In this document: one piece after another, positions 50,501-59,002 of the stretch
Numbering within the stretch: the first letter of the stretch is position 1
How the letters are laid out: every line of letters starts with the position of its first letter
Assembly: GCA_910579225.1 (NCBI GenBank)
Contig: CAJTTI010000004.1
Coordinates: forward strand, 124,001-188,000
DNA length: 64,000 nt
Source: an uncultured Lachnospiraceae bacterium
Lineage (GTDB): Bacteria > Bacillota > Clostridia > Lachnospirales > Lachnospiraceae
Reading direction: 5' to 3'
The notes under the pieces: generated by a model
The model's input: only the letters and a program-made list of their open reading frames with translations
Databases searched by the model: none
Told to the model about the DNA's origin: nothing
Program-made: the position numbers and the translations under genes

Positions 50501-50754
50501 GCATCCGGGCGCTCATGACGAACAATCTTTGCCACATATTCCAGCGTCAGCGGTTCCATATATACTTTATCTGCAACTGTCACATCCGTCATAATCGTCG
50601 CCGGATTGGAATTGCACAGCACAACCTCGTATCCTTCCTCCTTCAATGCAAGACATGCCTGTGTACCTGCATAGTCAAATTCTGCCCCCTGGCCAATCAC
50701 AATCGGACCGGAACCAATGACAAGTATTTTCTTTATATCAGTTCTTTTTGCCAT
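47572..50754 (-). CDS. carB: Carbamoyl-phosphate synthase large subunit
   Basis: Protein of 1060 aa with two homologous ATP-grasp halves (KKILVIGSGPIVIGQGAEFDYAGTQACLAL and KKIVVLGSGPIRIGQGVEFDYSTVHAVKTI), an oligomerisation domain between them and a C-terminal MGS-like regulatory domain (about 930-1060). It makes carbamoyl phosphate from bicarbonate, 2 ATP and glutamine-derived ammonia for pyrimidines and arginine. It overlaps carA by 17 nt and is the last gene of the proposed glutamine operon. Confidence 0.97.
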   Translation of the reverse strand: MAKRTDIKKILVIGSGPIVIGQGAEFDYAGTQACLALKEEGYEVVLCNSNPATIMTDVTVADKVYMEPLTLEYVAKIVRHERPDAIVPGIGGQTGLNLAMQLEKKGILKECQVELLGTCSESIERAEDREQFKTLCEELGEPILPSAIADTVDKAIRAAEQIGYPVVLRPAFTLGGTGGGFADDERELRGLIKNAIALSPVHQVLIEKSIKGFREIEYEVIRDANDTAITVCNMENLDPVGIHTGDSIVVCPSQTLTNKEYQMLRDSALKIIRALKVEGGCNVQFALDPDSFQYYLIEVNPRVSRSSALASKASGYPIARVSAKISVGMALDEIMLVNTPASFEPALDYVVTKMPRFPFDKFTDANQKLGTQMKATGEVMSIGRTFEESLLKAIRSLETGVNHLRMEKFETEDVHVLMNDIKTGTNDRIFAIAQLLRSGVHVSKISNQTGIDCFFLNKMKKIIDMETELKSCVGDREALYQAKKMGFSDKAVAWLWDKTEAEIYELRRKYGIVPVYKMIDTCASEFESYVPYFYSTYEEENESVIENRKKIVVLGSGPIRIGQGVEFDYSTVHAVKTIKEAGYEAIIINNNPETVSTDYTTSDKLYFEPLCVEDVMNVIEMEKPEGTIVSLGGQTAVNLAKPLKERGVKLIGTDCAAIERSENRDAFEKLLSELSIPQPKGRAVTNMEEGVKAAEEIGYPVLVRPSFVLGGRAMQIVAKEEHLRRYLKTAVEINEDKPVLVDKYICGKEVEVDAICDGKEVFVPGIMELVERTGVHSGDSICVYPTFSISERVKETILDYAKKLGTGIGIVGLFNIQFIVDKEQNVSVIEVNPRSSRTVPFLSKATGYPLADIATKVILGKNLKAQGIHEIYPKEKQRWYVKVPTFSFSKLNGMDTYLSPEMKSTGEAIGYDRKLHRAMYKAMIASGIRVQNYGTVIVTLADEDKEEALSLVRRFYDMGFNIEATSLTGEYLKQHGIRTRILGKPSEGSSEILDAIRAGYVSYVINTRAILSGIHYEDGAAIRNAATQNNITMLTSLDTVRVLLDVLEEVTIGVSAIDDE

Positions 50755-51841
50755 CCTTTGTCTCCTCCATCATTTTTATAAATTGATCAAACAGATAGCC
50801 GCTGTCCTGTGGTCCGGGCGCACTTTCCGGATGATACTGCACGCCAAACACTTTATCTTCCTCACAGGCCACACCTTCTATCGTCTGATCCAGCAGGTTC
50901 AGATGTGTTACTTTCAGCCGGGTATTTGCAAGGCTGTCTCCATCTGCTGCATAGGAGTGGTTCTGGGAAGTAATCTCTATCCTGCCAGTCAGCAGATTTT
51001 TTACCGGATGATTTCCTCCTCTGTGACCAAACTTCAGCTTATAAATCCTCGCTCCATATGCAAGAGAAATAATCTGATGGCCAAGGCAGATTCCAAATAT
51101 CGGATATTTGCCTTTTAATTCTTTGACCAGTTCTACGACTGTCTGCACATCTGCGGGATTTCCCGGGCCATTGGATAAAAAGATTCCATCCGGCCTCCGC
51201 TTTTCGATCTCCCCCACAGAAGTATCCCACGGAAAGACTGTCACGCTGCATCCTCTCTGGTTCAGAGCTCTCACAATATTCTGTTTCATTCCACAATCAA
51301 CAGCAGCTACATGATATTTCCCATCCGGCGCAGGGTATTGTTGAATTTCCTTCCGGCTTACCTGCGATACGGCATCCTCCGGAATATCATATAAATCCAG
51401 TTTACGAAGTCCGTCCTGCAGGGATGTACCAATATCTGTGAGTAATGCCTTTCGGCTTCCAAGGTCGCGTATGGAACGTACCAGTTTTCTTGTATCAATC
51501 CCATAGATACCCGGTATCTTATATTTCTCCATAATTTCTGATAAGGTATATTTACTGCGAAAATTGGATGGTTCATCATTGTAGTCCCGTACTGCCAGTC
51601 CGCCAATCGTTGGAATATCCGTTTCAAAATCATCTTCTGCCATTCCGTAATTACCAATCAGAGGATATGCCATCACGACTGTCTGATAAGTATAGGATGG
51701 ATCCGAAAGAATTTCCTGATATCCTACTGGAGAAGTATTAAATACAATCTCCGTAATTTTTTCAATCCTGGAACCAAAACCATATCCATAGTATTCGCTG
51801 CCATCGGACAAAACCAGTTTTCTGTCAAATTTTTTCATCAT
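50738..51841 (-). CDS. carA: Carbamoyl-phosphate synthase small (glutaminase) subunit
   Basis: Protein of 367 aa. N-terminal CarA domain (LVLSDGSEYYGYGFG), C-terminal class I amidotransferase with catalytic Cys in GICLGHQIISLAYGA and His in VQYHPESAPGPQDS. It supplies ammonia to CarB. It lies 17 nt after purF and overlaps carB, so all are cotranscribed. Confidence 0.97.
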   Translation of the reverse strand: MMKKFDRKLVLSDGSEYYGYGFGSRIEKITEIVFNTSPVGYQEILSDPSYTYQTVVMAYPLIGNYGMAEDDFETDIPTIGGLAVRDYNDEPSNFRSKYTLSEIMEKYKIPGIYGIDTRKLVRSIRDLGSRKALLTDIGTSLQDGLRKLDLYDIPEDAVSQVSRKEIQQYPAPDGKYHVAAVDCGMKQNIVRALNQRGCSVTVFPWDTSVGEIEKRRPDGIFLSNGPGNPADVQTVVELVKELKGKYPIFGICLGHQIISLAYGARIYKLKFGHRGGNHPVKNLLTGRIEITSQNHSYAADGDSLANTRLKVTHLNLLDQTIEGVACEEDKVFGVQYHPESAPGPQDSGYLFDQFIKMMEETKDGKKN

Positions 51842-51858
51842 ACATGCACCTCTTTATC

Positions 51859-53277
51859 TCAAATCCGTTCAGACAATCTCCTTTCAAAACGATCCTTACG
51901 CAAATCTGCCGGGATTTTCGTGGGATATTCCCCCTGAAAGCAGGCAGCGCAGTAATCCTCGCTGCCGGTCAATTGACTCAGCTTCTCAATTGGCAGATAT
52001 CCCAGAGAATCTGCCCCGATCATCTCTGCAATCTCGTCCACGCTGTGATGGCATGCAATCAGGTTTTCTTCCGAATCAATATCCGTTCCATAATAACAGG
52101 GATATAAAAACGGAGGCGCAGAAATTCTCATATGGATCTCTTTCGCTCCGGCATCACGCAAAAGCTTTACAATCCGTTTGCTGGTCGTCCCTCTGACGAT
52201 GGAATCGTCAATCAGTACAACTCTTTTTCCATCGATTACCTTCCTGACAGGACTCAGCTTAATTCTGACCTTGTCTAAACGCTCATCCTGTCCCGGAGAA
52301 ATAAATGTCCTTCCAATATATTTATTTTTTATCAGCCCGATCCCATAAGGAATTCCGGATTTTTTCGCATACCCCAATGCTGCGTCCAGTCCGCTGTCGG
52401 GAACGCCGATCACAACATCCGCGCATTTTGGATAACTCTCTGCCAGTAATTCCCCGGCTTTCATACGGGATTCATGTACGGATCTGCCGTCTATCACCGA
52501 ATCCGGCCTTGCAAAATAGATGTATTCAAAAATACAGGTTTTTTGTCTCTGTTTTTTGCAGTGTTCCTTCCTTGATTCCACACCGTTTTTTGTAAACACC
52601 AGAATCTCTCCCGGCAGCACATCACGGATCCATTCGGCTCCCACCGCTGACAAAGCACAGCTTTCGGAGGCTGCCACATAGGTCCCGTCCGCCATCTTTC
52701 CATAACAAAGCGGCCGGAATCCATATGGATCCCTTGCCGCAATCATCTTTGTAGAAGAAATCAGTACCAGCGAATACGCGCCTTCCAGTAAGTTCATCGT
52801 ATTGCTGACTGCCTCCTCAATGCTTGGCGTCATAAGCCTTTCTCTTGTAATCACATAAGCGATGGTTTCCGTATCGCTGGTTGTATGGAAAATTGCCCCC
52901 GATAATTCCAGCTTATCCCGAAGCTCCAATGCGTTGGTCAGATTTCCATTGTGCGCCAGCGCCATCTTTCCTTTCTGATGGTTGACTTCCACAGGCTGAC
53001 AGTTATTTCTTGTGTTTCCTCCGGTTGTTCCATATCTTACATGGCCCACCGCCATATTTCCCATGGGGAAATGAGTTAATATATCTTCAGAAAACACTTC
53101 ACTGACAAGCCCCAGATCTTTATGGGAAGAAAATACGCCGTCATCATTTACAACAATTCCGCAGCTCTCCTGTCCTCTGTGCTGCAGGGCATAGAGCCCA
53201 TAATAAACAATGCCTGCGGCGTTTCTCTTTTTTGTACCCATCACTCCGAATACACCGCACTCTTCATGAATGGCCAT
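51859..53277 (-). CDS. purF: Amidophosphoribosyltransferase
   Basis: Protein of 472 aa catalysing the first committed step of purine synthesis (PRPP + Gln to phosphoribosylamine). The N-terminal propeptide MAIHEE is followed by the nucleophile Cys (CGVFGVMG), so maturation by cleavage before Cys7 is expected. PRPP loop VVLIDDSIVRGTTSKRIV; Cys residues compatible with the Bacillus-type Fe-S cluster. It is not with other pur genes but between amt and carA, which suggests grouping by glutamine use. Confidence 0.96.
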   Translation of the reverse strand: MAIHEECGVFGVMGTKKRNAAGIVYYGLYALQHRGQESCGIVVNDDGVFSSHKDLGLVSEVFSEDILTHFPMGNMAVGHVRYGTTGGNTRNNCQPVEVNHQKGKMALAHNGNLTNALELRDKLELSGAIFHTTSDTETIAYVITRERLMTPSIEEAVSNTMNLLEGAYSLVLISSTKMIAARDPYGFRPLCYGKMADGTYVAASESCALSAVGAEWIRDVLPGEILVFTKNGVESRKEHCKKQRQKTCIFEYIYFARPDSVIDGRSVHESRMKAGELLAESYPKCADVVIGVPDSGLDAALGYAKKSGIPYGIGLIKNKYIGRTFISPGQDERLDKVRIKLSPVRKVIDGKRVVLIDDSIVRGTTSKRIVKLLRDAGAKEIHMRISAPPFLYPCYYGTDIDSEENLIACHHSVDEIAEMIGADSLGYLPIEKLSQLTGSEDYCAACFQGEYPTKIPADLRKDRFERRLSERI

Positions 53278-53343
53278 AACTTTATTCCCTCCTGCTAATA
53301 GAATATTCTGCTCATACGTCGCAGCTGACCGGGACCGCTCTTA

Positions 53344-55101
53344 CTATTCCACATCCTGAAGGGCGTCAAATCCTTCTTCTCCGGTTCTTACTTTCACCAC
53401 ATTTTCCACATCATAGACAAAAATCTTTCCGTCTCCAATATGTCCTGTGTAAAGTACCTTCTTCGCCGTTTCAATCACCCTTCGGACCGGAACCGCGCTG
53501 ACTACAACATCCACCTGTACTTTGGGAAACAGATTTGCTTCCACCTGTACACCGCGGTAATATTCCGGTTTGCCTTTCTGAATCCCGCATCCCAGGACAT
53601 GAGATACTGTCATACCGGTAATCCCCAGTTTCATCATGGCATTCTTTAATGCTTCCAGTCTGGATTCCTTACAGACAATCTCAATCTTTGTAAACTTCGG
53701 AGTTCCCTCTTCAAATGCAGGAACTTTCTTAACCGGAATCGCTTCCGCAGCCGGAGTCTCGCCGGATACCGCCACCGGGTCATTTCCTTCTTCCATATAC
53801 TCCGGAAGCATTGCAAAGCCTGCATATGCGGAAGGAAGACCATGTTCGGTCACATCAAGGCCCGTCATTTCTTCCTCTCTGTCTGCGCGAAGCCCCGCAA
53901 TGGCACGGATGATAAGGAATGTAACTGTTATCGTAACGGCTGTCCATACCGCAACACCGGCAAAGCCGATCATCTGAAGTTTTAACAGTTCAAAACCGCC
54001 GCCATAAAACAGACCGGTTAACGTTTCTCCCGAAGCATTTGCAATACCGTATCCGGGTGCCGTATCTGTAGCAAATAATCCAACCGCCAGCGTGCCCCAG
54101 ATCCCATTCATGCAGTGTACGGCAACTGCACCGACCGGATCATCAATGTAGAGCACATGATCGAGAAGCCATACGCCAAACACAACCAAAAGCCCTGCCA
54201 CTGCTCCAATCGCGACTGCGCCGAATGCATCCGTCACATCACACGGCGCCGTGATTGCCACAAGTCCTGCCAAAGAGGCGTTCAGGCACATGGAAACATC
54301 CGGCTTTCCATATTTGATCCACGTAAAGATCATACAGACAACCGTTGCGACAGCCGGCGCCACCGTTGTTGTCAGGAAAATGGAGCCAAGCTGCGCAATG
54401 GAAGTTGCGGCCGCGCCATTAAATCCATACCAGCCGAACCAGAGAATAAATACCCCAAGCGCTCCAAGTGCAATGCTGTGTCCCGGAAATGCATTTACCT
54501 TCACAACCTTTCCGCTCTTATCTCTGGTGAACTTTCCAATACGGGGACCGAGAATCTTCGCACCAATCAATGCGGAAATACCGCCTGTCATATGAATCGC
54601 GCAGGAGCCGGCAAAATCATGGAAACCAAGCTGCGAAAGCCATCCGCCTCCCCAGATCCAGTGTGCTTCAACGGGATAAATCAACGCAGAAATCACGCCG
54701 GAATAAATACAATAAGAAAGAAATTTTGTACGCTCCGCCATTGCGCCGGATACGATGGTCGCTGTTGTGGCACAGAATACAAGGTTAAATACAAAGCTGG
54801 AAAAATCGAACTCTGCATATGCCGTAAACAAATCAAATCCCGGTCTTCCGATAAATCCAAACAGGTCTTCTCCCATCAGCAAGCCAAAACCAATCAGGAT
54901 AAATACTACGGTTCCAATACAAAAATCCATCAGGTTCTTCATAATGATATTTCCTGTATTTTTTGCTCTGGTAAACCCTGCCTCTACCATTGCAAAGCCT
55001 GCCTGCATCCAGAACACCAGTGCGGCGCCGGTTAAAAACCAGACTCCGAACACTTCGCCGGATACCGCCTCCTGCACAAACGCTTTCATTGCTTCATCCA
55101 T
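53344..55101 (-). CDS. amt: Ammonium transporter with fused C-terminal PII domain
   Basis: Protein of 585 aa. Amt channel of about 11 helices (residues 1-410) with the twin-His pair in SCAIHMTGG and GAVAVHCMNGIWG, a linker of about 60 aa, then a PII (GlnB/GlnK) domain from about 470 (FTKIEIVCKESRLEALKNAMMKLGITGMTVSHVLGCG). The T-loop reads KPEYYRGVQVEANLFPKV, and the B-loop is TGHIGDGKIFVYDVENVVKVRTGEEG. PII plugs block Amt pores when nitrogen is ample; the fusion makes this intramolecular. The usual uridylylation Tyr (EYMVDF in GlnB) is Val/Glu here, so control by UMP is unlikely. It lies between glnN and purF in one operon. Confidence 0.93.
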   Translation of the reverse strand: MDEAMKAFVQEAVSGEVFGVWFLTGAALVFWMQAGFAMVEAGFTRAKNTGNIIMKNLMDFCIGTVVFILIGFGLLMGEDLFGFIGRPGFDLFTAYAEFDFSSFVFNLVFCATTATIVSGAMAERTKFLSYCIYSGVISALIYPVEAHWIWGGGWLSQLGFHDFAGSCAIHMTGGISALIGAKILGPRIGKFTRDKSGKVVKVNAFPGHSIALGALGVFILWFGWYGFNGAAATSIAQLGSIFLTTTVAPAVATVVCMIFTWIKYGKPDVSMCLNASLAGLVAITAPCDVTDAFGAVAIGAVAGLLVVFGVWLLDHVLYIDDPVGAVAVHCMNGIWGTLAVGLFATDTAPGYGIANASGETLTGLFYGGGFELLKLQMIGFAGVAVWTAVTITVTFLIIRAIAGLRADREEEMTGLDVTEHGLPSAYAGFAMLPEYMEEGNDPVAVSGETPAAEAIPVKKVPAFEEGTPKFTKIEIVCKESRLEALKNAMMKLGITGMTVSHVLGCGIQKGKPEYYRGVQVEANLFPKVQVDVVVSAVPVRRVIETAKKVLYTGHIGDGKIFVYDVENVVKVRTGEEGFDALQDVE

Positions 55102-55160
55102 TTTTTCTTCCTCCTATTCTAAATCGCTGCGCGACAGCTCTAAAGGGTAAAGTCATCAAC

Positions 55161-57257
55161 TTATTTTACGCCGAACAGCAGATCGCCGTAGGTTGGAAAC
55201 GGCCAGTATTTCTTTGCCGTCATTGTTTCCGCCGCATCGCAGACAGCTCTTAACCCTTCCATTTTTCCTAAAACCGTATCCCGAATCATACAGGACTCTG
55301 CTTCCACATCTTTTGCATCCGTAAGTCTCATCACCGCTTCTTCCAGTTCATCGGTTTTCATGGCAATCTGATCTTCCAGTCCTGCAAGTTTTTTCAGAAG
55401 TCCGGCCTCATAACCGCATGAAACGGAATCGTCGACCGCCTTTTTTGCCGCCGCCGTATTTGCAAGCTCCAGTACATATGCGCTTACTGCCGGAGCAATT
55501 TCTGTCTTTGCCATATCAATCATGGTATTTGCTTCAATCAGAACCGTCTTGCAATAGTTTTCCAACATAATTTCACATCTGGACTTCAGCTCCGCTTCTG
55601 AAAATACCTTGTGGCTTGTCAGCATCCGTACATTTTTTTCATCCAGCAGATGCGGCATACAATCCGGTGTTGTACGATAGTTCAGAAGCCCTCTCTTTTC
55701 CACGGCTTCCTGAATCCAGGTGTCGTCATAACCATTCCCGTTGAAAATAACATGTTTATGATCTTTGATGGTCTTGCGAATCATTTCATGCAGCACATCT
55801 TCAAAATTCTCTGCTTTTTCCAGTCTGTCCGCATAGATCTTCAGACTTTCCGCCACCGCGCTGTTCAGCATGATATTTGCGCAGGCAATGCTGTTGGAAG
55901 AGCCGAGCATACGAAATTCAAATTTATTTCCGGTAAATGCAAAGGGCGATGTACGGTTGCGGTCCGTGGTATCGCGGTTAAACTTCGGAAGTACGTCCAC
56001 GCCGAGCTTCATCTGTGTTTTTTCAGTTCCCGCATAGGGCGTACCGGTTTCAATCGCTTCCAGTACTGCATTCAGTTCTTCTCCAAGGAAGATAGAAATG
56101 ACTGCCGGAGGCGCTTCGTTTGCCCCAAGTCTGTGATCATTTCCTGCTGTTGCCACAGAAAGACGAAGCAGATCCTGATAATCGTCCACCGCCTTGATAA
56201 CCGCACAAAGGAATAATAAAAACTGCGCGTTTTCATACGGCGTCTCCCCCGGCGACAGCAGATTCACGCCGCCGTCCGCAGTCAGGGACCAGTTGTTATG
56301 CTTTCCGCTTCCGTTTACTCCGGCAAACGGTTTTTCATGAAGCAGGCACACAAGCCCATGCTTTGCCGCCACCTTCTGCATGATTTCCATGGTCAGCTGG
56401 TTATGGTCCGTTGCAATGTTTGTTGTTGTATAGACGGGAGCAAGTTCGTGCTGCGCCGGGGCAACTTCGTTATGCTCTGTCTTTGCCAGAATGCCCAGCT
56501 TCCAGAGTTCTTCATTCAAGTCTTCCATATAGGCTGCAACCCGCGGCTTGATCACTCCGAAATAATGATCGTCCATCTCCTGTCCCTTCGGCGGCTTTGC
56601 TCCGAAAAGAGTACGTCCCGTAAACCGAAGATCCCTCCGCTGTTCATACATTTCTTTTGTAATCAGAAAATATTCCTGTTCCGGTCCTACGGATGTGCGG
56701 ACACATTTCACACTGTCATTTCCAAACAGATGAAGAATACGGATTGCCTGCTTATTCAGCGCTTCCATAGAACGGAGCAGCGGTGTCTTCTTATCCAGCG
56801 CTTCTCCGCCGTAAGAACAGAATGCAGTAGGAATACACAGGGTATTGCCCTTAATGAATGCGTAAGAAGTAGGATCCCATGCTGTGTATCCCCGCGCTTC
56901 AAAAGTCGCCCGAAGTCCGCCGGAGGGAAACGACGAAGCATCCGGTTCTCCTTTGATCAGTTCCTTTCCGGAAAACTCCATAATCACACCACCATCGGGA
57001 GACGGAGAAATAAAACTGTCATGCTTTTCCGCCGTGACGCCGGTGAGGGGCTGGAACCAGTGGGTATAGTGCGTAGCCCCTTGATCCACCGCCCAGTCTT
57101 TCATAGCTGCCGCCACTGCATTTGCCACGCCGATATTAAGCTTCGCGCCTTCCTCAATCGTCTTTCTTAACGACTGATAAACTTCTGCCGATAAATTTGC
57201 TTTCATCACTCTGTCATCAAATACTTTACATCCAAAAAAATCTGATACTTTCTTCAT
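55161..57257 (-). CDS. glnN: Glutamine synthetase type III
   Basis: Protein of 698 aa, the GSIII form (about 700 aa) found in Bacteroidetes, cyanobacteria and Clostridia. Begins MKKVSDFFGCKVFDD; motifs QPLTGVTAEKHDSFI, EPDASSFPSGGLRATFEARGYTAWDPTS, GPEQEYFLI, AEHNEVAPAQHELAPVY, KHNNWS and NRTSPFAFTGNKFEFRMLGSS. It makes glutamine from glutamate, ammonium and ATP. The start at 57257 is fixed by GGAAGGAG. It is first in the proposed operon and lies behind a 168-nt leader with two terminator hairpins. Confidence 0.96.
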   Translation of the reverse strand: MKKVSDFFGCKVFDDRVMKANLSAEVYQSLRKTIEEGAKLNIGVANAVAAAMKDWAVDQGATHYTHWFQPLTGVTAEKHDSFISPSPDGGVIMEFSGKELIKGEPDASSFPSGGLRATFEARGYTAWDPTSYAFIKGNTLCIPTAFCSYGGEALDKKTPLLRSMEALNKQAIRILHLFGNDSVKCVRTSVGPEQEYFLITKEMYEQRRDLRFTGRTLFGAKPPKGQEMDDHYFGVIKPRVAAYMEDLNEELWKLGILAKTEHNEVAPAQHELAPVYTTTNIATDHNQLTMEIMQKVAAKHGLVCLLHEKPFAGVNGSGKHNNWSLTADGGVNLLSPGETPYENAQFLLFLCAVIKAVDDYQDLLRLSVATAGNDHRLGANEAPPAVISIFLGEELNAVLEAIETGTPYAGTEKTQMKLGVDVLPKFNRDTTDRNRTSPFAFTGNKFEFRMLGSSNSIACANIMLNSAVAESLKIYADRLEKAENFEDVLHEMIRKTIKDHKHVIFNGNGYDDTWIQEAVEKRGLLNYRTTPDCMPHLLDEKNVRMLTSHKVFSEAELKSRCEIMLENYCKTVLIEANTMIDMAKTEIAPAVSAYVLELANTAAAKKAVDDSVSCGYEAGLLKKLAGLEDQIAMKTDELEEAVMRLTDAKDVEAESCMIRDTVLGKMEGLRAVCDAAETMTAKKYWPFPTYGDLLFGVK

Positions 57258-57280
57258 AATCCCACTCCTTCCAGTTTGAA

Positions 57281-57344
57281 AAGAAAAAGACAAGGATGGC
57301 TTTCCCGACACTTTTCCTGCGCCGCAAAAGACTCCCTTGTCTTT
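57281..57344 (-). terminator. Second leader hairpin before glnN (attenuator)
   Basis: AAAGACAAGG (57286-57295) pairs with CCTTGTCTTT (57335-57344); on the minus strand TTTTTCTT follows. It ends about 25 nt before the glnN start codon, so it is an intrinsic terminator inside the leader. Confidence 0.75.
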
Positions 57345-57377
57345 TAGATCAAACTGTATGTATTTTCTCATAAAAGT

Positions 57378-57412
57378 AAAAAGCATCTCTGAGAATTTCC
57401 TCTCAAAGACGC
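57378..57412 (-). terminator. First leader hairpin before glnN (attenuator)
   Basis: On the minus strand GCGTCTTTGAGA / TCTCAGAGATGC forms a 12-bp stem with two wobble pairs and the hexaloop GGAAAT, followed by TTTTT. It begins about 13 nt after the predicted start of transcription. Wobble pairs form only in minus-strand RNA, so it serves glnN. Confidence 0.75.
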
Positions 57413-57431
57413 CTTTGCCTTTACATGTTGG

Positions 57432-57460
57432 ATGATACACCCTTAAAAATTATTTGTCAA
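57432..57460 (-). promoter_or_regulatory. Promoter of the glnN-amt-purF-carAB operon
   Basis: On the minus strand: TTGACA (57455-57460), 17-nt spacer, TATCAT (57432-57437). Confidence 0.75.
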
Positions 57461-57539
57461 TCCTTTTTTTATTTTCCAAAAAATTAATAGCTCTAAATTC
57501 GGGTGTGTGTTTTGATCTTGGCATGAAAACATATCGGTT

Positions 57540-58979
57540 TCAAATATCAAACAATGCTTCCAACCGCTCCTGTACCGATTCATTCTTTGTAACGAACCAA
57601 AAGGTGCATTCTTCGCTGTCATACAGCCCAACAGCCTGTCCGTCCATGGCCTGATAGAGTGTCCGGGTATTGTCTTCGGCAATCTGGTCCGTAATGCCTG
57701 CAATGGGGGACAGGTATGGATGCAGTTTCCCGCCTTCATCTAACATTGCCGGCTCAAAATCCGAAAACTCCCAAAAGATCAGATCCAGTTCCTCATCACA
57801 GGCCAGCGCCCACAGAAATTCCGCCGCAAGAAAACCGTCCAAAATACCATATGCGCTCCATCCGGCAACGCCGTCATTGGCGCGGCGGTATAGAAAGGGA
57901 CTGTTAAACTCTGCTGCCCAGTGATACACTGCCTGGTTTTCTTCCAGAAAATTCAGCTTGCCGTCCTTTGTCCTTCTCAGGCTGGAAAGAGGACGAACCA
58001 CATTGTAACTGCAGTAAAACCTGCTTGGCAGGCAGCGATAAAATTCTGCCATTGGCTGCGGAAGTGGATTTCCCAGACGGACTTCTGCCCGATGGATGCT
58101 TTCTTCCTTAGCTCCCTTGCCCTCAATCCCGGCAAATTCACAGAGGAACTGTAATACCGGGGTAATGGATTTTAGTTCCCGTGCCTGGGGCGGCCTGGGC
58201 GGAGCCGAATTAAAAATGGGATGTCCGTCCTGACTTTTTATCCAGACATATTTAAACCCCATCTGTTTCATAAACAGCTCCAGTTCCTTATCGGTCCTGC
58301 TGCCAAAATAGGCTGTTCCTGAATAGTGAATATTTCCGCATAAAAGCCGGAATGGTTCTTCCACATAATTTACATCAAAATTTGTTCTTACACTGGAAAG
58401 CTGTTCTAATGAAATATGATAAAAATCATTCAGGGGAAGTTCCCTCATTCTTTTCCAATAGTTTTCCGTCTTATCCCGGTTGACGGCTGCAACACTGGGT
58501 TGGGCCAGGGTCTGCTGGTATCCCATCCACTCCACAATCCACCTGGAAAGATTTGATGGATTACACGGCACTCCATGACCTTCCAGATGCTTTTCTTCCC
58601 TTCGTGTTTCCGGTGATATATAGAGGCCCCACATTTGGGGGTCTTCCGGATCATGGTTACTTATGGTGTCTTTACTTTTGTGCTGCTGGCTTACTTCAAA
58701 TCCATAACCGTACCGCTCATGCCGACAAAAGGGCAAAATCGTAATGACGGTATCTGTCCAACAGATACGTTTATAAGTTTTCAGTTCCTCAAAAGGGATC
58801 AGATTTCCCTTTCCCGAAAAGGCGGGATCATCCGGGTGAAAGGTCAGATATAATTCCTTTAAGGCCTGGGGCAGCGTAAACTCCAGTTCTGCCTCCTTGT
58901 CTGCAATATCCTCCGGTTTCACAGAACTTTCCATGTTGCTGCCAAAGGATTTGATCTTTTTCAGTTCTTCTAATATCAT
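57540..58979 (-). CDS. Double SUKH (SMI1/KNR4)-like protein
   Basis: Protein of 479 aa with two SUKH-like domains: residues about 12-150 (DIADKEAELEFTLPQALKELYLTFHPDDPAF, a typical start) and about 290-440 (IHRAEVRLGNPLPQPMAEFYRCLP). Between them lies a region reading FGSRTDKELELFMKQMGFKYVWIKSQDG. SUKH domains are common immunity proteins of polymorphic/contact-dependent toxin systems. The start at 58979 follows AAAGG by 7 nt. It is the last gene of a tightly packed minus-strand array. Function by family only. Confidence 0.75.
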   Translation of the reverse strand: MILEELKKIKSFGSNMESSVKPEDIADKEAELEFTLPQALKELYLTFHPDDPAFSGKGNLIPFEELKTYKRICWTDTVITILPFCRHERYGYGFEVSQQHKSKDTISNHDPEDPQMWGLYISPETRREEKHLEGHGVPCNPSNLSRWIVEWMGYQQTLAQPSVAAVNRDKTENYWKRMRELPLNDFYHISLEQLSSVRTNFDVNYVEEPFRLLCGNIHYSGTAYFGSRTDKELELFMKQMGFKYVWIKSQDGHPIFNSAPPRPPQARELKSITPVLQFLCEFAGIEGKGAKEESIHRAEVRLGNPLPQPMAEFYRCLPSRFYCSYNVVRPLSSLRRTKDGKLNFLEENQAVYHWAAEFNSPFLYRRANDGVAGWSAYGILDGFLAAEFLWALACDEELDLIFWEFSDFEPAMLDEGGKLHPYLSPIAGITDQIAEDNTRTLYQAMDGQAVGLYDSEECTFWFVTKNESVQERLEALFDI

Positions 58980-59002
58980 GGCAATACCTTTCTGACAGGT
59001 CA

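Noticed and set aside
57258..57440. N-terminal extension of glutamine synthetase through the leader
   Set aside because: It would translate both terminator hairpins; GSIII proteins begin at MKKVSDFFG and GGAAGGAG precedes that ATG.
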